A stretch of 64,000 nt of DNA, from the NCBI GenBank assembly GCA_003242885.1, contig QKMZ01000001.1, forward strand, positions 186,001-250,000, given 5' to 3'. Source of the DNA: Candidatus Melainabacteria bacterium (GTDB lineage: Bacteria; Cyanobacteriota; Vampirovibrionia; Obscuribacterales; Obscuribacteraceae). The notes below the pieces were generated by a model that saw nothing but the letters and a program-made list of their open reading frames with translations, searched no databases and was not told where the DNA came from. Shown here piece by piece: positions 9,141 through 18,360 of the stretch. Numbering within the stretch: the first letter of the stretch is position 1; each line of letters starts with the position of its first letter. Made by a program: the position numbers and the translations under genes.

Positions 9141-10085
9141 TCAGTATTTCGCGCGGCTCATCCGCATATTTCTATGCCACTCATCCAATTTTGGTTTCAG
9201 TTGTGGATGTATTTTGAGTGAGAGCCAATACAGACCATCTAGTACTCGGAAGCTGGGGCGAGAAAGCATGTCGTCTTTCGGATCAGGAGAGTAAAAAAGG
9301 CGATTCTCTCTAACGGCTCTGAGTTTGTTCCAGGGGAAGCGCTTAAACAGTTGCTGCTCCTTGGCGTCGTAAGGCAAAACAATCACATCCGGATCAGCCA
9401 TAATCAGGCGTTCTGCAGAAAAATGCGGATATGGCTGTTGAATATTGGCAGCAATATTGGTGCCACCGCATGTGGTGATAACATCATTGAGAAAGCTGTT
9501 TTGTCCGACTGTGAGTAATGGTTGTGCCCATGTGCAGTAAAACACCTTTGGTCGTGTCTTTGTGCTTTTGATAAGTGCTTTCAATTGTGAAACTGCAGTC
9601 TCGAAATCCAGGGCGACTTCGGCGCCGCGCTTTTCCTTTTTGCAAAATTTGCCGATTTGGCGAAGGTTGTTTGGTATGTCGGACAGTGTGTTATTGCTGA
9701 GCGATTTCACCTTGAATCCGCGCGCGGACAAGGTATGTGCTATCGCTTCTTGTCCGCTGACGACCAGAATAAAGTCCGGTTTTAAACGCATCATTCGCTC
9801 TAGATTCGCCGATACGAATGTGCCTGCAATCGGAACACCTTTCAATACTTGATCGGCATTGGGCAGAACTTGAGGGCAATTTGTGCAGATTCCCGCCAGG
9901 GATTTGCGTGCGCCTATATCAAGCATTAGTTCGGTATTTGACGGCGCGAGCGAAACAATATTCGCTGGCGGCTGAGGATCTGTGGCCGACGCCGGTGTGA
10001 TTGCGATGAGCTGCGCAAAAGCAAGCGACACCAGACTTGAAACACCAAAAGCTGAAGCTCGCAAGCCGTCTAAATTTCCATCCAC
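9141..10085 (-). CDS. Periplasmic substrate-binding protein, BtuF/FepB-like
   Basis: A secreted or tethered binding protein of the helical-backbone metal/cobalamin/siderophore class, 314 residues. A signal peptide occupies about the first 35 residues (a Leu/Ala-rich core ending PASATD). Domain landmarks are NIVSLAPSNTELMLDIGA, LKPDFILVVSGQEA, and VFYCTWAQPLLTVGQNSFLNDVITTCGGTN shortened here to its recognisable turns TVGQ and ITTCGGTN. The GTG start at 10085 has an upstream GAGGGAAG and overlaps the preceding NTPase by 16 bases, so the two are translated from one message. No permease or ATPase of an uptake system is adjacent, so the ligand (B12, heme, iron chelate) is open. Confidence 0.8.
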   Translation of the reverse strand: MDGNLDGLRASAFGVSSLVSLAFAQLIAITPASATDPQPPANIVSLAPSNTELMLDIGARKSLAGICTNCPQVLPNADQVLKGVPIAGTFVSANLERMMRLKPDFILVVSGQEAIAHTLSARGFKVKSLSNNTLSDIPNNLRQIGKFCKKEKRGAEVALDFETAVSQLKALIKSTKTRPKVFYCTWAQPLLTVGQNSFLNDVITTCGGTNIAANIQQPYPHFSAERLIMADPDVIVLPYDAKEQQLFKRFPWNKLRAVRENRLFYSPDPKDDMLSRPSFRVLDGLYWLSLKIHPQLKPKLDEWHRNMRMSRAKY

Positions 10086-10630
10086 GCCAATACTTCCCTC
10101 ACTCGCGCATCGCTGTCTTTATTGCTGATGGTAAGCGTTTTGTCCCATAAATTCCAATCGTACAGAGTCATGCGAATTATGCGGTCCATTTGCTTCTGGT
10201 AATCAGGCTCCGTCCAGCGAAAGCCGTCGTCTACGGGCGGAAACATTGGCGGCACATAGATGACATGCGTGTATGTTTCTGCCTGGCTGCGCGCTTTTGC
10301 ATAGACTTCTTCTGTATCGTAAGTCATCGCTGTGTTCTGGTTCCACCTTTGCCAGAGCGCCCAGCAATCAATAGTTGAGCGATCGGAAACGAAATTCTCC
10401 AGGCGATTTTCTTCTTCTATCTGGCGGTCCAAAACCTGTTTTTTGAACCCCTCCTGGTCGGGGATATTTCCTATCTTGTCGTATCCCATGTCCAGGCACA
10501 TTTGGCGCGCCAGTTCTGGAATTACAGGTACTGAAAGCAAGGGAGCCAGCAGCTCCACTAGCGTGGTTTTGCCGACTCCGCTTGCGCCAGTTATGACAAC
10601 CCTAGTTGTTGACTTTGGGTTTGTTGCCAT
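10070..10630 (-). CDS. P-loop NTPase/kinase-like protein (NadR-like AAA_28 type)
   Basis: A 186-residue soluble protein with a Walker A near the N-terminus (ITGASGVGKTTLVELL) and SDRSTIDCWALW further on, as in NadR-type ribosylnicotinamide kinases and related P-loop proteins. The substrate is unknown. Its start overlaps the end of the flotillin gene by 29 bases and its stop overlaps the start of the BtuF-like gene, so the three are probably translationally coupled. The ATG has GGAGG directly against it, an unusual spacing that fits coupling. Confidence 0.7.
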   Translation of the reverse strand: MATNPKSTTRVVITGASGVGKTTLVELLAPLLSVPVIPELARQMCLDMGYDKIGNIPDQEGFKKQVLDRQIEEENRLENFVSDRSTIDCWALWQRWNQNTAMTYDTEEVYAKARSQAETYTHVIYVPPMFPPVDDGFRWTEPDYQKQMDRIIRMTLYDWNLWDKTLTISNKDSDARVREVLAWMEI

Positions 10631-12143
10631 CCTCCAGCATCACCTTTCTGTCGCGCTTGAGCGCTTCTGTGAGATCCAGCCCGGTCAGTCCTTTTACAAG
10701 GTGCACACTTTGTGCTGCCATATTGAGGATGTCGGAACTGATTTTGCTTGCGCCTGTCGAATCTCCGCCTGTCGATACAACTGTCATGTTGCCGATCTTG
10801 GAGAGCGGGGCCGAAGCTGCGGCTACGATGTCCGGCAATCTTTCAATCATCATGCTGGACAGAGCAGCGTCATTGTATTGCTTAAAGGCTTCAGCTTTCT
10901 TGAGCATTGCTTCAGCTTCGGCTTGCCCCTTGGCGGCGATGACCGTTGCTGCTGCAAGACCGTGTGAGCGCTCGGCTTCTGCCTGGGCAAGACCAATCGC
11001 TTTGGTTGCTTCGGCTTCGGCGATGGCTTTCAATCTGGTAGCTTCCGCTTGACCGGCAGCCTGTAGTTTGGCTGTGGTTGCATCGGCTTCCGCCATCATC
11101 TTGCGCTTTTCCAGTTCGGCTTGAGCTAACAGGCGAACGCGTGTTTGCTCGGCTTCTGCTGGTTTTGTGATTTCGGTTTCCAAAGAAATCTGGCGCTTTT
11201 GCACTTCAACTTGTTGCAGTTCGACTTCTTTCTGCGCTTCAACGATTTTGATCTTCTGGGTTTCTTCTATTAGCTTCTGTTGTGTTTGCGCTTTGACGAT
11301 TTCGTACTGCATGTCGGATTGCGCTTTGGTTGTCGCAATTTCTTGTTGATACTTCGCTTGTGCAAGTTGGAAGTTCTTCGATGCTTCGGCGACTTTCGTG
11401 TCGGCGATCAACTTCGCTTTGGCACCTTCTTCAGCAGCTTGTGCTTGGGCGATTGTTGAGTCTCTCGACGCTGCGGCTTGCGCAATTGTTGTTTCTTTGC
11501 TGGCGTTGGCTACACCGATGTCGGCTTCGCGTTTGGCTTCAGCTGTACGTTTGCGACCAAGGGCTTCCAAGTATCCGACATTGTCTCGCAACTCTTTCAA
11601 AGTGAATGAAACAACTGTCAAACCCATTTTTGCCAAGTCGGCGAGAGATACTTCTTGAACTTTTTGAGCGAACGAGTCGAAGCTTTGAATCAGCTCTTCA
11701 ACTTCCATGGTGCCCAAGATTGCGCGCAGGTGACCTACGAGAGTTTCGTGAGCAATCTGCGAAATTTCAGTGTCATCTTTATCAAGGAATTGTTCTGCGG
11801 CGGTGGCAATCGATGCCGGGTCGCCTTTCACTTTTACTTGTGCAACACCATCAACGAATACCGGTACACCGTTCTTCGTGATAATCGGGGCAAGAGACTT
11901 GATTTCGATTGTCATGACTTCAAGACTCAGGAACGCTCTTTGCTGTATTACAGGGAAGACTGTTGTACCGCCACCGACGACGATTTTAAACTTTCTGTCG
12001 TCTTCGTTGGACAACATACCTGAAATGATCATTGCCTGGTTGGGGCCGCACTTTTGATAAAAGCTGGATACCATCCAAACAAAAAAGGCGAGGCCGATGA
12101 CTACCGCACCTACTATGCCGGCTACACCCATCTCAATACCCAT
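10602..12143 (-). CDS. Flotillin-like SPFH/band 7 membrane scaffold protein
   Basis: A 513-residue flotillin-type protein. A single N-terminal membrane segment (IVGAVVIGLAFFVWMVSSFY) precedes the SPFH domain (VFPVIQQRAFLSLEVMTIE and onward). A long Ala/Glu/Lys-rich coiled coil (about residues 200-400) has many EAEA and AQAEA repeats typical of flotillins. Flotillins assemble oligomers that mark membrane microdomains and recruit partners. The start has a strong AAGGAG. It sits downstream of two NfeD-like genes, matching the known pairing of flotillins with NfeD proteins (for example YuaG with YuaF in Bacillus). Confidence 0.92.
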   Translation of the reverse strand: MGIEMGVAGIVGAVVIGLAFFVWMVSSFYQKCGPNQAMIISGMLSNEDDRKFKIVVGGGTTVFPVIQQRAFLSLEVMTIEIKSLAPIITKNGVPVFVDGVAQVKVKGDPASIATAAEQFLDKDDTEISQIAHETLVGHLRAILGTMEVEELIQSFDSFAQKVQEVSLADLAKMGLTVVSFTLKELRDNVGYLEALGRKRTAEAKREADIGVANASKETTIAQAAASRDSTIAQAQAAEEGAKAKLIADTKVAEASKNFQLAQAKYQQEIATTKAQSDMQYEIVKAQTQQKLIEETQKIKIVEAQKEVELQQVEVQKRQISLETEITKPAEAEQTRVRLLAQAELEKRKMMAEADATTAKLQAAGQAEATRLKAIAEAEATKAIGLAQAEAERSHGLAAATVIAAKGQAEAEAMLKKAEAFKQYNDAALSSMMIERLPDIVAAASAPLSKIGNMTVVSTGGDSTGASKISSDILNMAAQSVHLVKGLTGLDLTEALKRDRKVMLEDGNKPKVNN

Positions 12144-12325
12144 GTGTTTTCTCCTTGTTTGTGCCGCTTATTTTTTATTAGCGGCCATACTCGAATATTG
12201 CCCCAACGGTGCCCCTTCTAACTAAATAAAACCTGAAATAGTGATAGCGCATGTGGTGGCACGGCGAAAGCAAAATTTTATATTTGCGTAAGACGATGCG
12301 CCACTCGGCATGCTGTAACTCTTAA

Positions 12326-13063
12326 TCAAATCGTAAGCTCCTGCCAGGGATCGACAAAAACTACCCCATCGCGCACATCGGAGATCAAAACCTTGGAGCC
12401 GCGCTTGTATTCGTTGTCGGCAGCGCTTGATTTGGCGGGCATGTTATAGCGTTTTGAGCCGAGCACGTAAGTAATTTCTCCGGTTCTTCCTGGCTGGATC
12501 GATACGCAAACCTCTGCGGCGTGTCCGATGCATTCTTCTACGCGAGACGTCGTGGAAACGTGAGACTGCCGGACAAACCAGCGCAGCATAAACATCGTCA
12601 CGTTGCGCATCAACAGACCTACGGCAATCGCAGGCACCAAACTCAGTGCCCCTAGTTTAAAAATCGCCATGCCCGTGATTCCGAAAAAGGCAAGAAAAAT
12701 CGCCATAGACGCCGGGCTGACCCACGACATTACTCTTAGCAGAACAGGTGTACGGGCACGACCTTGGTCCAGATTCGTGACCTTCGAGATTTCCTTCAGC
12801 TGCGTGGCTGGGTCGTCTCCATGCCCATGTCCGGCGTCGTGTCCGGCATGTGAGTGTCCAATCTGTGCGTGAGCTCCCGTATCATGACCGTGGCCCAGCA
12901 AGTGATGGGCGCCTGTTTCGTGCCCGTCGAAGGCGCCATGATCTCCATGTTCGCCACCAGCATCGTGTCCGATGTGTCCGGAGACCATGCTGAAAATCAT
13001 GTATCCGAAGCCCAGGACTGAGCTGACGACGTAGAGAGTTCCGAATGTGCCTAATGATTCCAC
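12326..13063 (-). CDS. NfeD-like membrane protein with histidine-rich linker (paralogue B)
   Basis: An integral membrane protein with one helix near the N-terminus (LYVVSSVLGFGYMIFSMV), a loop of about 60 residues very rich in His, Gly and Asp (HGHDTGAHAQIGHSHAGHD), two further helices, and a C-terminal OB-fold-like NfeD domain (GRTGEITYVLGSKRYNMPAK, then GSKVLISDVRDGVVFV). The frame is open up to a TTG at 13144. I chose the GTG at 13063 because it aligns exactly with the start of the upstream paralogue (both have LY eleven residues in, then VLG). It lies 182 bases before the flotillin gene. Confidence 0.75.
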   Translation of the reverse strand: MESLGTFGTLYVVSSVLGFGYMIFSMVSGHIGHDAGGEHGDHGAFDGHETGAHHLLGHGHDTGAHAQIGHSHAGHDAGHGHGDDPATQLKEISKVTNLDQGRARTPVLLRVMSWVSPASMAIFLAFFGITGMAIFKLGALSLVPAIAVGLLMRNVTMFMLRWFVRQSHVSTTSRVEECIGHAAEVCVSIQPGRTGEITYVLGSKRYNMPAKSSAADNEYKRGSKVLISDVRDGVVFVDPWQELTI

Positions 13064-13250
13064 TGGCAAAACCTGTGGCTTTGGAATTTGAGGTGTTGAA
13101 ATTATTAGAGGATTCCTATTACCGAAATTCCCGCTAAGTGCCAACCGTAAACCGGAAAACCATTAAGAGAAGTGGAATTTTGGTGTACTCAAAGTCTTAC
13201 GTTGTGCTTTCAGGTTTCTGGAATTATCGATGTGGAGAGCCTTTTCGCCG

Positions 13251-14072
13251 TTAGTGTTCGCTCGTTTCTGCCGGCTGGCAGTCCATAACGATGAAGACAC
13301 CTTCCTTTATATCGGTCACCCAGACTTTCTGTCCGCGCCCGAAATTGGAGCCGATAACATCAGCTCTTGCGGGCGCATTGAAGCGTTTCCCACCTATTTC
13401 ATAGAAAACTTCACCAATGCGTCCATCCGAAACCGGCAGACAAATCGTCGCTTCCCCGCCAATAGCTGATTCGGTGCTGACTGCTGTGGAAACGGTGGAG
13501 ATCTCGCTGAATTTTTCCAGCAGGTTGAAAAACACTTTTCGCGCGATCAAACCCACCACAATTGCGCACGGCAGGGAGAGAAGCTTTGGAACGCTGTCCA
13601 ATTGCAAGCAAAGAAAGCCAAACATGCCGCCCATGGAAAACATGATGGCGACTGACGTCGGGTTGAAGTAGTCGACAATGGCGGGCCAAATGTGATGAGT
13701 GTGAAAGTGCGGCAAGTGCATGTGGGCGGAGTGTTCGATTTTTGAAAGGAGGGTTTTACTGTTTCCGCTGTGTCCCTGAGCTCCGCGTGCGCTGGGGTTT
13801 GCGGTGTGTGAACCAGCTTGCGCGGCTGGATGGCCGCCATGTTGTCCGCCGTGCCCCGCCCGGTTTCCTGGACCATGCCCACCGCCGTGTCCCGAACTAT
13901 GACCAGCACTATGACCGGACGCGTGCCCACCGAGGTGGCCTGAGCCATGCCCAGAACCGTGTCCGTGATGTTTGTGAGTCAACAGACCCGAGCCCATTGC
14001 TACGCACAGGTAGGCAGTGCCTAAAACCCCCGCTGCGCCGTATATCAAGCTCAAAATTTGGATATTGTCCAT
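13251..14072 (-). CDS. NfeD-like membrane protein with histidine-rich linker (paralogue A)
   Basis: Paralogue of the next gene downstream, with the same plan. An N-terminal helix (SLIYGAAGVLGTAYLCVAM) is followed by a Gly/His repeat of more than 50 residues built from SGHGSGH- and GGH-like units. Two membrane helices follow, then an NfeD OB-like tail (GRIGEVFYEIGGKRFNAPAR, GQKVWVTDIKEGVFIV). NfeD proteins work with SPFH/flotillin partners. The His-rich insert is not a usual part of the family and could bind metal ions. First gene of the minus-strand flotillin cluster, divergent from the CCA-adding fusion gene by 51 bases. Confidence 0.75.
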   Translation of the reverse strand: MDNIQILSLIYGAAGVLGTAYLCVAMGSGLLTHKHHGHGSGHGSGHLGGHASGHSAGHSSGHGGGHGPGNRAGHGGQHGGHPAAQAGSHTANPSARGAQGHSGNSKTLLSKIEHSAHMHLPHFHTHHIWPAIVDYFNPTSVAIMFSMGGMFGFLCLQLDSVPKLLSLPCAIVVGLIARKVFFNLLEKFSEISTVSTAVSTESAIGGEATICLPVSDGRIGEVFYEIGGKRFNAPARADVIGSNFGRGQKVWVTDIKEGVFIVMDCQPAETSEH

Positions 14073-14123
14073 AAGTTATGCTTTGCCCAAAATGGGTCAT
14101 TTTTCTTTGAAATAGGGCGATAA

Positions 14124-16844
14124 TTGAATCGGACGGGTGGCCATCTCAACCGTTGTACGTACAGGAAGCGTCGGCATTTGGAAGTAGTTGTAACTCACAA
14201 CAGCATGGATTTTGATTCGCTTGGTTCGCAGCTGGCTGTCACCAAGTTGTTTCCAGCCGCCCGTATGGTGCTTGGCACGCCACTCTTCGGCAACGTGCGC
14301 AACTTCTTGGCGCTCTATCGCAGCAGTCTGCCTATAGTGCAAATGAAGTATGTCGACTGCAAGAAAGTGACGCGAATCTATGTCGTCGATTGTCAAAACG
14401 CCGAACGTCTAGATGCCAGCTGCCGTGAGCTGCTTACTGTTGCTGGTAAGCAAATTCCCTATCTTGTGTTTGATCACCACGGCATCGATCCTGAGGGGCT
14501 AGCTGAAGGTGCGGAAGCCGGCTCGATTGTGGAGCCTGTCGGCGCGGCGACGACCTTGCTTGTTGAACTGATCAAAAAACGACGCATTAAACTAACGGCT
14601 TTCGAAGCCACTGTAATGGCTCTGGGTATCTATGAAGACACCGGTTGCTTGACCTATAAGGGTACGACTGAGCGTGATTGTTTGGCCGTCGCCTATCTGC
14701 TCAAATGTGGGGCGGATCTGCATCACGTTAATGAATATGTTCATCCGAAGCTGAGCGACGACCATTCGCAGCTTTTGCAAGAATTAGTGAAAACGTGTAC
14801 CACGACCACTCTTGAAGGTGTGCGCATCGTTGTGGCGACAGCCCGCATCAATGATTTTCTGCCTGAGCTGGCTGGTCTGACGCGCAAACTTATGGAGATC
14901 GAATCAGCCGGAGCTGCTTTTACTGCTGTGTATATGCGCGATCGCGTTCATCTTGTCGGTCGCAGCGACGCAGCGTCTGTTGATGTGAGACCAGTGGTAA
15001 GGCTTTTCGGTGGTGATGGACATCATGGCGCTGGTTCGGCGGTGATTAAAACGGACGATCTGGAGTCTGTTGCATCCCGCGTCCGTAGCTGCCTTGAGTC
15101 AAATGTGAGCCCAGAAAAGACAGCATCGGAAATTATGACGTCGCCGGTTAGGACCGTGCCCCCGACGGTTTCTATGGACGAAGCCAGTCGCATCATGATC
15201 CGCTACGGGCAGGACGGTTTGGTTGTTACCGATGAAGGCAAGGTTGTCGGCGTGGTTTCGCGTCGCGATATCGATCAAGCCACGCACCATAGGTTGGGGC
15301 ATGCGCCGGTCAACGGCTTCATGAGTCGCCCGGTTTTGAGTATTCAGCCGCGCACTCCGCTGAGTAAAATTCAAGAGCTGATGGTCAAAGAGGATATCGG
15401 CCGTTTGCCGGTGCTCGATGAAGACGGCATGCTGGTTGGGCTTGTGTCACGAATCGATGTTCTCAGAATTCTTTATGGACCGAAAGCAAGCGGCAAGTCG
15501 GGCGGGCTCGCTTCTGAAGAAGTCGACTGGACGGCTCCAGGTTCTTCTAAGCGAGCTACGGTTGCTGCGGACCTCGGCGGTAAAGTGCGTACGACAACGG
15601 CATCAACGCAGTGGCTATGCGAATTGATTGGCGAAACGGCTGCGCGAATCGGCATGACAGGCTATCTTGTCGGCGGTTGTGTGCGCGATTTACTTTTGGA
15701 GAAAGAGAACTTCGACCTTGATTTCGTGATCGAAGGTTCTGCAATCGAGCTGGGCGACCAGATCCAAAAGGCTTATCCTGGGCGCCTCAAGGTCGTTGCG
15801 CGGCACGAGCGGTTTCAAACCGCAACGCTCGAATTTTACTGCGAGGACAGACGCGAGGTTGATTTGTCGACAGCGCGTACTGAGTTTTATGAGTATCCTG
15901 CTGCTTTGCCCACGGTAGAACCTTCTCGCTTAGAGCAAGACCTTCTGCGTCGCGATTTCACCATCAATGCGCTGGCAGTTTGTCTGAATCCTGGTAGGTT
16001 CGGGCAGCTAGTCGATTATTTCGGCGGAATGCAAGACATAAAGGATCGTGTGTTGCGAATATTGCACCCTTTCAGTTTTATTGAAGACCCGACGCGAATA
16101 ATCAGAGCTGCGCGGTTTGCAGCGCGTCTTGGCTTCCAGCTCGAGCCAAAGAGTAAGGAGCAAGCCCGTCGCGCAATTGCTATGGGCATTTTTGATGACC
16201 TAGGCGGAGTGCGTATTCGGACTGAGTTGAAGCTGATTTTGGCGTCGCCGCATCGTGTCAGCGCACTGGATTTGCTCGGGGATTTAGGTGGGCGCCTGCG
16301 CTATCTTGATGCACAGCTTGAATATGGTCTGCCCGTTCGTAGTCTACTGAGAAGAGCGGAGCGACTGCTTGAGCACTATCCGGTTGAAGAAACCTGGCTT
16401 GTCCATCTTGGACTTCTGATCGCCGGACTGCCGAAGGAGCGCCTCGAAGCCTGCTTAGATCGCCTGCAATTGCAAGTGGACCACAAGCAAAAAATATTGA
16501 GCGGCTTGCGTCTGCCTGCGCAGATCGGTGAGCCGGAGCAAGAACCAAAACGTAGCCAGATTTATCACCTCTTTCACGGACAATCTAAAGAGTCGCTGGC
16601 AATCGCTGCCTGTCTGGCACGCCCGGGGTCTTTGACCAGACGTATGATAAAACTCTATCTCGATCAATTAGGTGATACAGAGATTGAACTGACCGGAGCC
16701 GATCTTTTAAAGCTCGGATTTGCACAAGGCCCAGGGCTTGGGCGTGTGCTGGAAGCTCTTCTCGACGCACGGCTGGACGGCAGCATCCGGTCGCGAGAAG
16801 AAGAGTTGGCATATGTTCACGCCAATGCGCAGATGGTGCGATAA
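14124..16844 (+). CDS. DHH phosphoesterase - CBS pair - CCA-adding/poly(A) polymerase fusion
   Basis: A 906-residue three-part protein. Residues 20-320 form a DHH/DHHA1 phosphoesterase (VVTHNSMDFDSLGSQ with D29 and D31; VFDHHG with D117-H118-H119; GGDGHHGAGSAV). Residues about 335-455 are two CBS repeats (IMTSPVRTV, FMSRPVLSI). Residues about 500-900 are a class II tRNA nucleotidyltransferase (YLVGGCVRDLLL, FDLDFVIEG, RRDFTINALAVCL, YFGGMQDIKDRVLRIL). The fusion is known in several bacterial lineages, where the nucleotidyltransferase matures or repairs tRNA 3' ends; the DHH role is less clear and the CBS pair may sense adenine nucleotides. The start is TTG 14124 or the later TTG 14178, which lies closer to the domain start. 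Confidence 0.9.
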   Translation: MNRTGGHLNRCTYRKRRHLEVVVTHNSMDFDSLGSQLAVTKLFPAARMVLGTPLFGNVRNFLALYRSSLPIVQMKYVDCKKVTRIYVVDCQNAERLDASCRELLTVAGKQIPYLVFDHHGIDPEGLAEGAEAGSIVEPVGAATTLLVELIKKRRIKLTAFEATVMALGIYEDTGCLTYKGTTERDCLAVAYLLKCGADLHHVNEYVHPKLSDDHSQLLQELVKTCTTTTLEGVRIVVATARINDFLPELAGLTRKLMEIESAGAAFTAVYMRDRVHLVGRSDAASVDVRPVVRLFGGDGHHGAGSAVIKTDDLESVASRVRSCLESNVSPEKTASEIMTSPVRTVPPTVSMDEASRIMIRYGQDGLVVTDEGKVVGVVSRRDIDQATHHRLGHAPVNGFMSRPVLSIQPRTPLSKIQELMVKEDIGRLPVLDEDGMLVGLVSRIDVLRILYGPKASGKSGGLASEEVDWTAPGSSKRATVAADLGGKVRTTTASTQWLCELIGETAARIGMTGYLVGGCVRDLLLEKENFDLDFVIEGSAIELGDQIQKAYPGRLKVVARHERFQTATLEFYCEDRREVDLSTARTEFYEYPAALPTVEPSRLEQDLLRRDFTINALAVCLNPGRFGQLVDYFGGMQDIKDRVLRILHPFSFIEDPTRIIRAARFAARLGFQLEPKSKEQARRAIAMGIFDDLGGVRIRTELKLILASPHRVSALDLLGDLGGRLRYLDAQLEYGLPVRSLLRRAERLLEHYPVEETWLVHLGLLIAGLPKERLEACLDRLQLQVDHKQKILSGLRLPAQIGEPEQEPKRSQIYHLFHGQSKESLAIAACLARPGSLTRRMIKLYLDQLGDTEIELTGADLLKLGFAQGPGLGRVLEALLDARLDGSIRSREEELAYVHANAQMVR

Positions 16845-16871
16845 TTTTCTGGTCGACCTTCGTGGGAAACC

Positions 16872-17333
16872 ATGCCAGAACTTACTATCATTCCTTTCCT
16901 CTCTTGTATTCTGACCATTGCTTTGGTCTACAAATATTTGACTCCGCGTCTTACTGACGGAAACGTAGTGTTCAAGGAAGATAGCTTTCAGAGCTTTACT
17001 GTATTTTCTTTCTTATATTCGCTCGTATTTACTATGCTCAGCTGTCCGATTTCAATTGGAATTGCTCTAGCCATTACGCCTCTGGTCAGAGACTTCGTTA
17101 ACAATGCTGAATATGGTGTCTACACTGCAGTTAGTGCTGTACTCAAGTGCCTGATCTTCCAATCAATCTTTTTTGTGATGTCTTTATGTGCAGGCAAGTA
17201 TTGGAAGGATACTTTCATAGTAAATGGCAAATTGAATGCGTGGAAAGCTGCATGGGCACCAGCGCTTGTTGTCATTATTCTGGTTGTTGTGTTTTCGGCA
17301 ATCTTGCAGCGATTCGTAATTGCGTCGTATTAA
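16872..17333 (+). CDS. Hypothetical four-helix membrane protein, 153 aa
   Basis: I do not recognise a family. About four hydrophobic segments are visible: FLSCILTIALVYKYL, FSFLYSLVFTMLSCPISIG, CLIFQSIFFVMSLCAG and APALVVIILVVVFSAIL. Charged loops lie between them. The ATG at 16872 follows the CCA-adding fusion gene by 27 bases, so it is probably in the same transcript. It converges with the lipid-kinase-like gene. Confidence 0.65.
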   Translation: MPELTIIPFLSCILTIALVYKYLTPRLTDGNVVFKEDSFQSFTVFSFLYSLVFTMLSCPISIGIALAITPLVRDFVNNAEYGVYTAVSAVLKCLIFQSIFFVMSLCAGKYWKDTFIVNGKLNAWKAAWAPALVVIILVVVFSAILQRFVIASY

Positions 17334-17358
17334 CTTTTGCAGTGATCGCCTATTCAAT

Positions 17359-18360
17359 TTATAACTTTCTTTCCGGCACGAGAACTGATACCGCCTGCGG
17401 TACTACTTCGATTTGCATAGGTGTTGTTCCATACGCATCCCCGTCGATCATGGCAATTACTTCTTTTTGCGGCTCTGGTGGGGGTTCTTCCTCTCCCATG
17501 AAAAAGTTTTTTATGCTTGAGCCGATTGCTTGAAGTCTTGTTTTCTTCGCTGGTTTTGGAATAACTTCAACGAGCAAAGACGAAACTTTGCGAATGTAAT
17601 ACGGTGCTTTACCGCCAACAAAGCCTCCCGCAAAGCGAAATCCGAGGTCAACGTAATCTTGGAATTCTGTGGGATTCAAAACACAAAGATCAAGCAGTCC
17701 GTCATTTAATTCGGCCGTGTCAGAGAGTTTGCCCACACCAAGATCGGAAATGTTGGTGATAAAAACTCCGGCAGCCCGCACAATAAACGATTCGCCTACT
17801 GTTGTGAGCCTAAAATTTGCCGGCGGAAGCGCGAGTGTTTGAATCATCGAACTAGCATAAGCCAACATTTTCCAATTCACCTTTTCCTGGTGATCTGTGG
17901 CGATGACGGCGTCGGAAAGCGGACCAGCGCCAGCTGCAACGCAAAAGTACTCGCCGTTCATTACACCCAAGTCGATGGCCATCGGCTTTCCTGTCATAAG
18001 AACTTTTATCGCTTCATCGAGCGGATCGCCGAGTATGTTCTCTTCGTATATGCCGAGATTGCGCGCCAGCTGGTTGCCTGTGCCAAGCGGAAGGATGCCG
18101 ACGGGAACGCGCGGACGATAGCGTGCCACCGCCCCTAGTGCAAAGCGTACTGTCCCGTCTCCACCTGCTGCTACAACAAGATCGGGATGAGGCACATGCT
18201 GGAACATTTCTTGTAAGTCCATGCCAGGCCGTGTCGGCATAACAGTGACGGCATAATCAGCTTCTTCACAGAGGCGGTGCACAATCGCGCCCAGCCACAA
18301 GTCTGGTCCTACAGCCGTACCGGCAATTGGGTTGTATACGACTATTGCGTGCTTGTGCAT
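17359..18360 (-). CDS. Diacylglycerol kinase-like (DagK/YegS/LCB5) lipid kinase
   Basis: A 333-residue soluble protein of the diacylglycerol/sphingosine kinase catalytic family. The opening VVYNPIAG, the nucleotide-binding LVVAAGGDGTVRFALGA and GILPLGTGNQLARNLGI are hallmarks. The C-terminal beta-sandwich lobe follows with NGEYFCVAAGAGPLSDAV. It probably phosphorylates diacylglycerol or a related lipid at the inner membrane surface; the exact lipid cannot be told. Starts at ATG 18360. Confidence 0.88.
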   Translation of the reverse strand: MHKHAIVVYNPIAGTAVGPDLWLGAIVHRLCEEADYAVTVMPTRPGMDLQEMFQHVPHPDLVVAAGGDGTVRFALGAVARYRPRVPVGILPLGTGNQLARNLGIYEENILGDPLDEAIKVLMTGKPMAIDLGVMNGEYFCVAAGAGPLSDAVIATDHQEKVNWKMLAYASSMIQTLALPPANFRLTTVGESFIVRAAGVFITNISDLGVGKLSDTAELNDGLLDLCVLNPTEFQDYVDLGFRFAGGFVGGKAPYYIRKVSSLLVEVIPKPAKKTRLQAIGSSIKNFFMGEEEPPPEPQKEVIAMIDGDAYGTTPMQIEVVPQAVSVLVPERKL

